This document shows, piece by piece, positions 22,491-33,951 of a DNA stretch of 64,000 nucleotides (positions within the stretch are counted from its first letter, which is position 1; the number at the start of each line of letters is the position of its first letter). The notes under the pieces are model-generated. The model was given only the letters and a program-made list of their open reading frames with translations. It was not told the origin of the DNA and made no database searches. This DNA is from Amanita rubescens (lineage: Eukaryota; Basidiomycota; Agaricomycetes; Agaricales; Amanitaceae). The translations under genes were made by a program, and so were the position numbers. The stretch covers positions 186,001 to 250,000 of the forward strand of contig WION01000020.1 of assembly GCA_015039365.1 (NCBI GenBank), written 5' to 3'.

Positions 22491-23723
22491 CAACTCTTGA
22501 GGTATGTACCGTCCCCCAAGTCCAAAGCCAGACTCCAGACCGTAAATGTACAGGCTCTCGATACTATTCAAGTCACAGATGACCTCATCGAACACGGGAT
22601 AAAAGCCAAATGCGCAAATGTCTATACGTCTTCCGGACCTCTCTCTCGCGTAGACTTTACCTCTTTGAAGGGGCGTACACGCTACCCCTTCGTTATGCTC
22701 GTGTCTCAGTATACCACTGAACGAGTACTGGAGAAGAAAGCCGAAGAACAAGGAATCAAAGTGGAAAGGTCGTATCGACTTGTCGGGTTATCTGACGATG
22801 AAGACAAGGACGGGCTGATCGTCGCGACGTTCGATAATGGAGAAAAGATCAAGGCTAAATACATCATAGCTGCTGACGGTGCGCGATCTGCCGTTCGCCA
22901 ACTCGTCAACGTCGGTTTTGCCGACCCAGATGGCGCGTCCATTGATGACAAGGATGTGCAACAGATGGTCATGGCAGACGTGACGTTCACCTCTACTCCC
23001 CCGTGCTTGGCTCGTGACGAGTTCTTTGGATATCCCGCCTATCCTAGCTTCTACATCTCCATTCCTTTACCACGATCGCGCTATCCTGAGTCATACGAGT
23101 CGACAGAGGATAACCTATTCAGAATCGGGTTCAACGTTCCTAAAGAGGAAGGGCAACCACCCCCGTTCCCCGATGTGGAGTATTTCCAGCAGTATTTGGA
23201 CCGAATCAGACCCAGTTTTTTGTACCCCAACAAGGGAGAAGAGGGCGGTATAAAGATTGACAAAATGTTATGGTCAACGAGATTCCGAACGCATGCAGCT
23301 ATCGCGGACAAATTCCTTGTTCAGCTTCACGCGCAGAACAAGAACCAGGACAACCCGAATCCTCGCGTCGTATTCCTCATCGGCGATGCAGCCCACATCC
23401 ACTCTCCCATCGGTGGACAAGGCATGAACCTTGGTCTTCGAGATGCGATTGGCCTCGCTCCCGTGCTCGTAAAGCACATGGAGCTGTTCCCACAAGATCC
23501 ATCTGCCGCTGACAAACTGCTTGAAGAGTATGCATCGACGAGGTATGACCGTGCGGTTGGCACGATCCGGCTGACGAAGCGGTCAACGAACGTTATTACG
23601 TCGTTGGGCGCAATGTCAAGTGGTTGGGCGTGGCCTCTTGTATGGATAATCAGCTTGGTTTTCAAGGTGCCGTTTGTGACGGGGACGATGATGTGGGAGA
23701 TGAGTGGGCTCGGGCGAGTTTAA
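22328..23723 (+). CDS. FAD-dependent aromatic-type monooxygenase, copy 3 (intact)
   Basis: Exon 1 is 22328-22501 and exon 2 is 22554-23723, giving 447 aa. The N-terminus MLPQQTTVLVVGAGPTGLAA holds the dinucleotide-binding motif. AADGARSAVRQLVNVGFADP carries the DG motif, and VFLIGDAAHIHSPIGGQGMN the GD motif. SQYTTERVLEKK and the hydrophobic tail VWIISLVFKVPFV match copy 1. Same intron position and phase in all three copies shows tandem duplication. Role: NAD(P)H-dependent hydroxylation of an unknown, probably aromatic, metabolite. Confidence 0.92.
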
Positions 23724-23814
23724 TGGTATTTCTGAATCGGTTGACCAATCTCGGGTATGCTTGTTTGCTATGCTAAGTTACTGTATGGTAGTCCGTATAT
23801 AACATGTGTTCGTC

Positions 23815-24060
23815 TCAAATGGTCATGACTACAAAATATCTGTCCACGAGGGATGTCAGATGAGCGGGGGGGAAGTTGTGCCACCGAGCTTTAGTGAGGA
23901 CGACAGTTCGAAGAGGGCCTGCGCCATGATATCGACCATCATCATCTGGTGGGCCGCAAAACGACGAGATGAGGGGTTCAATTTCGTCGCTTTTAGTAGC
24001 ATCAACAATGATAAGGTAGATGAGGTCCGCAAACTCAGTCAACAAGCGTTGGACGAGTGG
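23815..24060 (-). pseudogene. Fragment of an F-box-type gene
   Basis: The minus-strand frame reads LLTEFADLIYLIIV-like and SSFCGPPDDDGRYHGAGPLR. This matches the intact gene at 60961-62226, which has TMFCGSPDNDDRYHGAGPLR after LLTEFPEL. Only about 60 residues are shared and no F-box start remains, so it is a relic left 3' of the monooxygenase array. Confidence 0.75.
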
Positions 24061-24089
24061 AGCTAGCAGGACAGGTCAGACGGATCGTC

Positions 24090-24631
24090 TGAAACAGTAG
24101 CGAGCGTAACGGCAAACCCGTGTTTCGGTCCGCGGAGTCTGCGAAGCCAACCATCCCTCCCAACGGCGGTAAGTTTGTCTCCGTTGGGTTCAGGTATCTA
24201 TTAATGGCGCATAGATATCACTGTCGGCGCGTATTACGATCCTCATCTCCTTCCTGACTTCGGTGGCCCTGCCTTTCGTCTGGTAAACGCCAAGCTCCTG
24301 CAGCGGGAAATCGTGGACGCAGAAGACAACTTGATCCCTCCTTTGGAGATGTACGACAAACTGCGTCCCAGAACGTTAGTCCTGATGAAAGTGAAGTGCA
24401 ACTGCTCACATTTGAACTGCCTGACCGCCAACTTGAAAGGAACGGGCTGTGAAAAGTAATTACTACTTCTATCTTTTCTACTTTGTGTTCCTGGTGCACT
24501 TCTCAGACTTACCAATTCCTGATCGATCATATTCGGCGATTCGCATCGTTGCACATTCGGAAGCAGATGTGGAAATGCCGGACAATGGAAGTCCTATTTC
24601 CACCCCGCTGAAACGTCATGGCCAAACGTGA
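24090..24631 (+). pseudogene. Conserved hypothetical protein fragment
   Basis: The plus-strand exon RNGKPVFRSAESAKPTIPPN ends in GTAAGT near 24170. The next exon continues ITVGAYYDPHLLPDFGGPAF, LQREIVDAEDNLIPPLEMYD and KLRPRTLVLMKVKC. A later piece, SAIRIVAHSEADVEMPDNGS, ends at 24631. The pieces look protein-coding but do not connect in one frame around 24450-24540. I do not recognise the family well enough to name it. Confidence 0.35.
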
Positions 24632-25251
24632 TGAAACAAACGAGGCATTAGACGCGTTGTTCACGGCGAAAAAGAGAAAGACAGACCCTTCTCACTGTGA
24701 CGCGTGATCAGGTTGAAATTAAGCGCGTGAAAGGTGGAATCACAAAATTCCGTAGATCAGCGTTGAATTTGCGAAAGTGGAATTAGGGGCGGAATTTTCA
24801 TCTTCATTTTTCCGCACCTGAAAGGTAAATTCAAGGTGATGAAGAAAGCAACGGGTATGAATTATGTTTCATCTTTAAAAGACATTATTTTAGAACTACT
24901 ATGGTATGTTTTTTGGTATCAAATATCAATATAAAAGAGTATTTCCGCCACGTTATAAACAAGGACGATGTCGATAACAAGAAAGGTAGCAAGTGGGCAA
25001 GAAAGCATTCAAGTTTCAATAACAGGAATGGGACGCGAGTGTTCAGGAAGGCTAACGTGAAAATGGGGTCGAGAAACTAGGCTGTTTAGAGCCCGTCGAT
25101 GTTGTCCTCTGCGTCGGCGTCATAGTCGGCGTCGTGCTGCAAGACGCTGGCGCTGTACTGGTCACTAAAATGCGCCGCATTGGTACCGTTGTCCTCTGCA
25201 TCGGCATCATAGCCGTCGCCTCCATCGCTCTCGATGCTGGTGCTATCCTGG
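24632..25251. other. Intergenic, AT-rich, downstream of the Dsn1 gene
   Basis: Mostly AT-rich sequence without a gene. The part from about 25080 on encodes further imperfect copies of the acidic repeat (GGDGYDADAEDN) in a minus-strand frame one base out of register with the Dsn1 frame. Confidence 0.5.
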
Positions 25252-26154
25252 TCACTGTCTGAAGTGTGTTGCATTGGTATCACTGCCCTCTGCGTCGGCA
25301 TCATAACCGTCGTCTCCGCTGGTGCTGTCCTGGTCACTGAAGCACTATTTAAGTTATAAACAGCGGAAAGGTCAAGATGTCATGTAAATACTTACGTGGA
25401 GGTACTAGTGTTCTGGTCTGATCTAGAAGTGGCTTGATTCCGATTCCAATTTCCTCTGCTTAAGCGGTCTATCAACGAGAACGCGCGCAACAAGTCTCGA
25501 GGATCCATTCCAGTTTTCCATGTCCGAGCAACTTCTCTCGCAGCTTTTATCTGGTCTACCAAGTCTCGAGAATCCATTCCAGTTTCCCCTGCCCAAGGAA
25601 CTTCTCTCCCTGCTCTATCTACCAACGATAGCGTGCGCAACAAGTCTCGGGGATCCATTCCCGAAATGAGAGCTGGTGGTGGTGGCAGAATCCGACTCGT
25701 GGACGATGACGATGGCATATCGTCTACCTCTTCGTACCCGGAGATGACGAACCCAGCTGGCGGTAACCGCCGGGAAACGTACTTGGCGAGAAAACCGCCC
25801 AAGCTCGATGGATCGGATAGATTTGACGAGGCGAGCGCCGAGCCTGCGCTTGACGTTGCTGATGATGACGACGACGATGTGGGAGGGGCGCCGAGCTGTA
25901 TGTTGACCCGCGATGCTAGATTATGATCTAGGATTTCAAACCATCGGTTGAGTAACTCTTCGGCGGTTTTGACCATAGCCCGTGCTGCGTGCGCGCACGA
26001 TAGGAGGTAGTCGAGTTTGAACTCGACGTGGTGCATCCGTCTCTCGGTCTCCTCGTCTAGGGCTTGTCCAATCAAGTCGAGTTCGCCGTCGGGAAGGGTA
26101 GGCATAGGAAGGGGAGTGCTGCTATTCCTTTTCAGCCGTTTCTGTGGTGGTGAC
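25252..26154 (-). pseudogene. DSN1: Dsn1/Mis13 kinetochore protein, 3' part (split by hAT insertion)
   Basis: This is the C-terminal half of the MIND/Mis12-complex subunit Dsn1 (Mis13), which links the inner kinetochore to Ndc80. The frame enters from the target duplication (26147-26154) and reads PPQKRLKRNSSTPLPMPTLP, then LDEETERRMHHVEFKLDYLL and AEELLNRWFEILDHNLASR, the helical C-terminus of the Mis13 domain. A serine-rich linker and a GMDPRDLLR-type repeat (three copies) follow. A GTAAGT donor near 25392 leads to an acidic exon (DQDSTSGDDGYDADAEGSDT) stopping at 25252. It has no promoter of its own; the rest of the gene lies 7.8 kb away at 33952. Confidence 0.82.
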
Positions 26155-26392
26155 TAGTGTTCGCCATGGGTAACCCGTGGGTATTTCCACACCTACCCAT
26201 ACCCGCACCCGCAAAAACCCGTACCCTTGATTCATGGGTACGGGTATGGGTCTTCTGTGGGTGTGGGTCTTCTGTGGGTATGTAACCCATGGGTATGGGT
26301 AGTAATATTTTGACTAGTACCCTAGTTACACAGAATTCATACTACTTAAGCTACAATCCAATTATCTGCGGGCCATGGCTCTTCATCCTTGG

Positions 26393-29300
26393 TAGTGCTG
26401 CAGAGTCCTGTCCTGTCCTGTCTTTTGGCCCTGGAGGGCAGGACTGAAGACAGGACTGAAGACTGCAAGCTCAAAAGGCCAGAGGACAGGACCAAGACTG
26501 CTGTAGGGCAGGACTGCAGTCCTGGATCAGTCTCGGACCGGTCCTGACCAGTCTCGGACTGAATGCAGTCTCGGACCGGTCCTAACCGGTCCTAACCGGT
26601 CCTGGGCAGTCTTAAGCACAATTACTATTAGTATTGTAATGTAAAAATCTAAGTAAAGGCAGTGTAATCTACACCAAAATCATCATCGTTGTAGTCCCCC
26701 GCATATAGCTCCTCCTCGTCCTTAAGTATTAGCGAAAAATCATTAAAGTCTACATCTACCTCTTCAATAGAACGGGAATTTACTCGTGCCCAGTCAATTA
26801 TATTACCTTTCCAGTTGTACTGTAGACACTCGAGTGCCTCAATGAGATCAGGCCCAATAGATGAACGACGATCAGTAGTGACTTGTTTTGTACGTGAAAA
26901 TAGTCGTTCACAGGAAACAGACGATCCGGGGATGGGCAAGATGTCGAGTGCTATGCGGGCGAGGGTCGGATACCTCGTTGTATGCATCTACCACAATATA
27001 TCGTGCTGATTAGCACCCTTACGCTGCTCATTGATATATCACTCACCGACCACCATTTTAGGGTATCCATCTTCTTCTTCACGTCACAAAGGGGTTCCTC
27101 GATATATCGCTTGAGCTCCCCTTCCCATCCTTGCGTCGCCGCCTTTAAACGCCCCTTACGTGCCCGGTCAAAGTCGTCATCATCGTCATCGTCGTCATCG
27201 CCATCATCACGGCGATGACGACGCTGGTTGGTATCCGGATTGATCACCTCGTTCTCTGTTTGAATTACTTGAACGCCGAAGCGTTTCGGCCAGTATTCAG
27301 CCATCTTCTAATATATTAGCACAGGTAGTACTGGGTAAGAAGAAACTCACGGCTTCATGGACAATGACCCATGCCTCTGCCTGCCAATCCTTCGCATCGC
27401 AACTTCCCTCCTCTTCCCACTCGTTCCTTCCACCCCATTTCGTCTCTATGTATTCCATTCGATAGTAGGGGTGCAATACTGGTTGTCAAGGATCAGTAAC
27501 TCGTCAGACAAGGATGGAGATGAAAAACATACACATTGATAGGACATATACTGGCGTATTATCGAGGTTAATGTAGTATTTATTCAATTTAGATAATCCC
27601 TTCTTGATTGCAGAGCGGAAGATGTTGAATTTGGGGTTCGCAAGCTTGCGTTCCCACCGGGTCAAGAGGCCTTCAAGTGCGGGGATAACACGGTGCAGTG
27701 TGGGGAAGGCGTCCGATGAAGACTTCTGCTGGTATTCGTTGGCGTCCTGCAAGAATATGTGAGTGACCACACGCGAAAAGAATGCACAGAAGTCGAGATC
27801 CGTACCTCTAGTATTTCAGCACACCACGCCACCCGTTGCCATTTCGACTCGTCTAGCAAAAACGCCGTCCATGGGATCTTCTTCACAACCTTTCCGTGTT
27901 TACGAACGGTTGTTATGGGGCCGAATTTCTTATCTGCGCTCAGAATAAACGAATCAATAGGCTACCAAAATACATATAAGCTCAGAAGTGCGATGCTACT
28001 GACAATCCACGCACCTCACGTAGCTTGTATGCACGCTCGCACATGGCAAACGCAGTGCCCCATCGAGTATTACCATGTAGGGGTATCTTCAGTGGTTTTT
28101 CGAAGCCATGATCGCGTTGCTGCTTTTCGAACCACTCCTTGCGCTGACCTGAAGCTTGAATCTGACACAGGATCGATCAGAGATCAGTCAAGGATGAGAA
28201 GCCAAGACATACCTTGACGACGAGTGTCCGGATCGTAGCGATGACATCCAGCTCGCCAATCACTAACCGGTTTTCGGGCAAAGAGGGATCAAAGTCCCAG
28301 ATTGCTTGCTTCGTCTCAACAACTGCTAGCTGGGTGATCTCAGACATGAAGTCTGAGATCCCCAGCTGGATCACATGCGCTATACATCTGTAATATGTAT
28401 GCGGCACAGTGAGATGCGATTCATGAAATCAGAACGAACAACTCACCCAAGTTGACGGGATTCTGCTGACCACTTTGTAAACCCACGCCGCTGTAATACG
28501 GATGCCACCTTCTTTACGGTGGTCATGTTATTGCTTGCATTGTCCGCAGTGACGTAGCCAAGCTAAGTTGCTGAAGATAAGACAATGGTGAGGAAAAGAC
28601 TCGGTAACGCACATTGTTACATGTCTTGGACGTAATTCCGACGCGATCCAAAAGCTTCATTACGTAGCGGCCAAGGTTGTCACCATCGTGCGGACCGGAA
28701 ATCTTGTGCATCGCAAGAACTTCTGAACGGAAAACCCAGCCATTGGCCTTCACGTCAATCCACTGGGCGCAAAGGCCCAAAAACGCAGTGCTTGTGTGCG
28801 GAGCCGTCCAGGTATCCCAATTAACTGAAACATCTCCGACGATTTGCCGGAAAGTGAGCTTCAGTTTGCTAATATAGTCATCAAATTCACTGATTATCTT
28901 GCTGCGAATCGCCGAGCGGCCTGGAAGTTCTTCGCGAGTTGTTTTTGGACGCATCGTGACCAGGCAATTGGTGAAGGTGAGGTCATCGCCGAGGACAAGG
29001 GCCTAAGGTTTTGGGGTAAGGAGATACAATCTTATCGATATTAAATTACTAAGCACGCACTTCATCGCTGCAGACAACGTGCTTGACAATGACGTCGAGG
29101 ATGGCAGCTCGGGAGAATGCGGTCGGACCCTCAACCTTCTGTACGACGCCGTCAAGCGTCTTTTGCATGCGGACCGCTTTCTTTCCCTCTGCTTCATTAC
29201 GCTCTCGCTCAGCCAACACACTCTTTGGTACTGCACTCGGCTTTTCAGCATACCCCTTCTGTTTGCACCGCTTGGAATACTCTTGATAGTGGAACGCGGC

Positions 29301-30543
29301 AATGTGGCGGCGGCAGCTTGTGTTGCTGCCACTAAGCCAGCCCGCCATTGCTCCACGTTTCTTTTTGACTACGGGATCTTCCCTGCAAGAAATTGAACTA
29401 GGTACATATCTAAACCGCTTGGTGGATCCACATAACTGACGTACCTGCAGATTTCGCACCACCGTCCCTTCTTCATATTCGAAGACCCATCGGGGCGATT
29501 AAACTTGACCGTTACGGAGCCAGAGAAGATTGTCTCCATGTCGCGTGTTTTTTCAACCTTCGCCTCATGATGGCTTGCGCATTCGTCCTCTGTCTGTAAA
29601 TGCCAATTACTACCTAAGTTTGAAATGCTAACCGTCGACGTAGAAGACTTGCCTCGCTCTGATCAGCACCAACGTCATCTTTGTTACCCTCAGGCTCCCT
29701 TACTTCTTCAACCACTTCTTCAATATGGCTGCTACTCCCGTCCTCAACTTCCATTATTTCATCTTCATCATCCTCGGGTGTCTGGGTATCTGAGCGGCGT
29801 CTTGATGCCGGCGGCAAGTCTTCAACCTCAACTTCACGCCTTCGTTTATTGGTTCTCGATGACAATGATGAAGAATCTTGTGCCTCAAGGAGTCTCTGAG
29901 ATGGAACATGCTTGCGCGATGATTTGCGCTGCGTGGCTGACTCCATGTCGGGTGAACGAATGAACTTAGAGGCGAGTCATTGTTTTTTATTCTAAAAAAA
30001 AGAGACTAATTACTAATCACTAGGTGCACCTGAGTCGGAGTTGGGTGTGAGTGTTAGCGTCGGGGCGCTACTAAGTCCCCACCATGATCCGAAGAGATGC
30101 CGCCTTCCCGCACCGCACCATCTACTATATTCCATGTGCTACCTTGATCTACTCGACACTCCAAACCTGAGCTGTACCATATTGGCATCCATTGAGTGTT
30201 TCATGTAGCGAGCGCCGCCCACTTAACTTGTTGGCATCACCGACTGGTGTTTCAAACCTCCGCCATACTATATTGAGTTATTCAACATCAGAGATGGCTG
30301 TCAGTGTCCCGGCATTGAACGGCTGTTTTGTCATCTCATATAGACATGAATTAAGTAGTCTAAGATCGGTCGGGACCGGTCAGGACCGGTCCTGGCCAGT
30401 CCTCCATTTTCCCGAATCCTGAGGACCGGGACTGGGACCGGGACAGGACCTCAAAAGACTGACCTGCTGTCCTGTCCCCGACCAGTCCTACTCCGGTCTT
30501 TGATCAGTCTCGGACCGGTCTGGGACAGGACTCTGCACCACTA
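26393..30543 (-). mobile_element. hAT transposon 1, nested inside hAT transposon 2
   Basis: It is 4,151 bp. The ends are TAGTGCTGCAGAGTCCTG at 26393 and, reversed from 30543, TAGTGGTGCAGAGTCCTG. The perfect 8-bp target duplication ATCCTTGG lies at 26385-26392 and 30544-30551. Both subterminal regions (26395-26620 and 30355-30535) hold repeated palindromic GGACCGGTCC motifs, probably transposase-binding sites. It carries one transposase gene on the minus strand. Confidence 0.95.
26649..29946 (-). CDS. hAT-family transposase (element 1), multi-exon
   Basis: This is a DNA transposase with an RNase H-like fold. The start MESATQRKSSRKHVPSQRL at 29946 leads an acidic, low-complexity N-terminus. 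A BED-type zinc finger follows (WCEIC, then CRRHIAAFHYQEY). Catalytic-core blocks are VNWDTWTAPHTSTAFLGLCA, TADNASNNMTTVKK, CIAHVIQLGISDFM and PLHGNTRWGTAF, and HPYYRMEYIE comes further on. The C-terminal hAT dimerisation block is IPGSSVSCERLFSRTKQVTT with IGPDLIEALECLQY. The pieces lie in several frames separated by short introns (for example near 28560-28610 and 29400). I saw no inactivating change but did not resolve every splice site. Confidence 0.85.
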
Positions 30544-33500
30544 ATCCTTGGCATCGGGTTGAGAAGCTGCATGCTTTAAGTCAGCTGTCTCGACGTAACC
30601 TGCCCTGGTCCAGGCCCCGAGACACAACAGAGCCCGAGACGAATCAGCTGACAGCCGATTACGGATGTGGGACATGATGAGTCGTCCTTTGCTGAACACT
30701 GCGCGTTCAACGGCAACGGAAGAAGCTACAATAGGTAACGGGTAAGAGTCTGACTGCCACAATATGATGCGAATTTGCACATACCCGGTATGGTGAGATA
30801 ATCCCTCGCCATGCGCCACAAACGAGGGTACGTTCCTCGATTCCCATACCACCAGCCAAGAGGGTCTTGGATATCTTTGATTCGAGGTGTTGAAAGGTAA
30901 CGATCCAGCTCCGACAGGAATTCATCCTCGTCGGAGCTCATTCCTGAGCTCAACGGATTGCTGTGCTCCGAGTCGCTATCGCTGTTATGCCGGCGCTGAG
31001 GCTTCTAATCAAACGAATATTGAGTGTAAATGATGAGGTTTTTACGGTAATAGGAAACACTAACCTTCCCGGTGGTTAACGAACGAGGAGCCGTTGCCTT
31101 GGGCACCTCATAGTCACTATATCTGCGCCTAAACTCATTCTTTATGATTTTTTCAGCATCTTTGATCCATTCTTCATCGAAGTCTAGTTTCTCAAAATAG
31201 CGAAGCTTGTAGCGTGGATGGAGAACTAGTAGATAAACTAATTAGATTTTATATATGACATGGGAAAGAAGCATACTTATCGCAATCTGGTAGGCGTCTG
31301 AATGGTCCGTCAAAGAATAATACTTGTCGAGTAGACCTAAGCCAAGCACAAGCGCAGCACGGACAGCCGGAGAATAGCTGTAGCTTGAAGCAAATGCTTG
31401 TAGATCGGAGCGCATACGCTCCATGGCGGCTGGGATGACCGTTGCGAGGCATGGGGTATCACTTGAAAATACTAATGTCATGGTTTTGAAGATCTGCACA
31501 AGTACGTCAATAGTTGTGCTATGGATGAAACTGTTGCGCACCTTCAGACAATTCCGCAGCTGCATCACTAACTCCCACTCATTCTCAGACAATTCGTACT
31601 GGCGGAGCTTTAAGGAACGTTCACTAGTGGCCTTATCGATTGCGTCGCGATACGCCAGGGCAAACTTCAACATGTCGTAGGTAGAATTCCATCGGGTCCG
31701 GACATCTCGGGGCATCACACGAACCGATAGTTTGCGAGAAGATGTCGGCGCTACTTCTTTTATAATCTCTTTCCATCGGGGCAGTGCGATGGTAGAGGAT
31801 CTCTTGACACTGTTCGCAAATTTGCGGAGCTAGGCAATGGAGACAGCACATTGAAAGCGTGAAACGTGGTGGGCATGGGCAAAGGGTTTACAGCATGGGT
31901 GTGTAGTTAATGCGGATAAGATTGTATGACATGGGAAGGTGCGTGGTTAACGGATGGATAAGATTGTATGACATGGGAACGAACCTTGGACAAAACCTGC
32001 TTCACAGGTTCGACGTGCTCAGCCGCCTTTGCCATGTCGTCCTCCATCGCCGCCTCGATGTCGTCTATGCCATCCATGACATCATCTTCAACATCCCCTT
32101 CATCGTTCTCTCTTTCCTCCATTTCGATGTCTTCTGCTTCATCCTCATCAGATCTGGTGTCGTCGTTGGGTTGGCCACTTTTCTTCTTCTTATCAGGCCC
32201 ATCAAACTGTCGCAAGATGATTTGGACGACCAGATTAACAATATGGGCCATACACCGAACTCGATCTGCAGGTCCACGGTATTGAGCAATGATATTCGTG
32301 AGGGCCGATACCATCGTATCGTTTGCACTTGCATTGTCGCATGTTACGCTTAAAAGCTGTAAAGTTTCAGATAAGACTTACGGCTCAGTTATTATACTGA
32401 CACTTACCTTGTCTGTGATCCCGAAGGTTTCGAGAACTCGCGCAAACGCAGCTGCGAGATTACGCCCAGTGTGAGACTTTGCAAGCTCCACAACGTCGAG
32501 GAGCAAGCAGGTGGGCGTGCCTTGAACTTCGAAATGCACTGTTAGCGCAATGAATGCGCGGCTGTTAGGAGAAGTCCATGCATCAGTCGCGAAACTCAAG
32601 TGACCGTCATACTCCTGTCCAGATGTGAGTTAGCAGAAATTTGAGAGACTCGACACTGGAAGGCTGACCTTAAGAATTTTCCCAATGTGCGCCTTAACCC
32701 GATGGAAGACAACATGTACATCCTTTGCTACTGTCTTTGCTGTTGGAAGTCGATAGCTTGGCCGCCCGGTCTTCATTAAACAGATGAATTCTTCATCCTC
32801 CACGATGAGCATGCTTCGCATGTATTTTGAAACCCACTTCACGCATTCGACACTGTCAAGCGGAATGGTCATCTTAGTCAGCAACGCAAACTGAAACCTT
32901 GGATGCGGCGAGCATCTTACCGGGTCTCAGCATAGATGTGACCCCGAGTTGAGTAAGTGCGCTTCCCTTTTCCCAGCCTTTCAAACGCAGCAGTAATTGA
33001 CCCATCCTCTTGAGTTTTTGCAGTCGCAAGTCCGGCACGAATTTCGTCCACGGTAGCATTGTTGGCTTTGGCAGCATCAGCTTTCTTGATAAGTTCATCA
33101 CCCCAGCATCGCTTAGCGTGCTTGCGCATGTTACCGGTAGATTTGGCATCCGTATTCTTGAGGAAACGACGGACAATCCGAGGGTTTGGCCCTCGCCCTT
33201 TGCAATGAGGTGCGGCGCACCTAAATTCGTGACAGGTCCGGTCGTCAATGACCTCTATGGACGGACGTGGTGCGAAAAAGGCATATATCGGAGATGTCCA
33301 ATCCTTAGCCAGACGTTCTGGCCAGGTACGTGTCAGCATCTACTTCAAGTGCTAATTGGATTTGCTTACCGAGCTGCTTTTCAGGGTCCTCCTTCACTGC
33401 GTCGTGAATCTCTTCGACTTCGGTGACAGGATCTTCAGGGTCAGTCTCGGGATCTTCAGGGTCAGCGTTGGAGTCACGGTCATGATGAGAGTGAGTACTC

Positions 33501-33679
33501 TCATCATTATCATCGTCTAGCGAGATCTGACTCTCTGCCAAACCCACAGTTTTTTTCAATCGCTTGATGGTTTCGTTCTTATCAGCTGAAGCATTATCTG
33601 GGTTGGTTGCGTAGGAGGCCAATTTACGTTTGCGAGGCTTGTTGACAATGAGGGAGAGGTCAACAACATCGCGCGGCAT
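30541..33679 (-). CDS. hAT-family transposase (element 2), C-terminus cut by element 1
   Basis: The start MPRDVVDLSLIVNKPRKRKL is at 33679. A zinc-finger-like block HEFRCAAPHCKGRGPN continues to MRKHAKRCWG. Core blocks are SFATDAWTSPNSRAFIALT, SVTCDNASANDTMVSALTNI, RVRCMAHIVNLVVQIIL and PRDVRTRWNSTYDMLKFAL. The dimerisation block is VAVERAVFSKGRLIMSHIRN with LSADSSRALLCLGAW. The frame now ends QPDAKD then TAG, and that stop is supplied by the terminal CTA of element 1. Without element 1 the frame runs on as EEPWPADNWIVA before a stop at 26346-26348. Only about 12 residues are lost, so activity may be retained. Confidence 0.87.
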
Positions 33680-33951
33680 GCTGGCGACGGTTTTCTGTGT
33701 ATTGAAAACGGACCTCTTGGGCCCAGTAGGCCTGTGTCTATTATACACAAACAATGCTACTGTATAGTTTATGCCCTGCCACAGCCTTGCCGCCCCATTT
33801 CCAATTGCGGCACACCCGCCATGGTGGGTATGGGTTCACGCGCCCAAGGGTATGGGTCACGTGTGGGTACACAAGCCCATACCCATACCCACACCCGCGC
33901 TACCCATACCCGCGTACCCTGTGGGTTTCTCGTACCCATGAGGGAACACTA

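Larger units (their letters stand above)
26155..33951 (-). mobile_element. hAT transposon 2, inserted in Dsn1 and carrying hAT transposon 1
   Basis: The ends are TAGTGTTCGCCATGGGTA at 26155 and, on the other strand from 33951, TAGTGTTCCCTCATGGGTA. The 8-bp target duplication GTGGTGAC lies at 26147-26154 and 33952-33959. Subterminal regions carry many copies of an ACCCATACCC-type motif in both orientations. Without the nested element the length is about 3.6 kb. It encodes one minus-strand hAT transposase. The intact ends and duplication make it a recent insertion. Confidence 0.93.
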
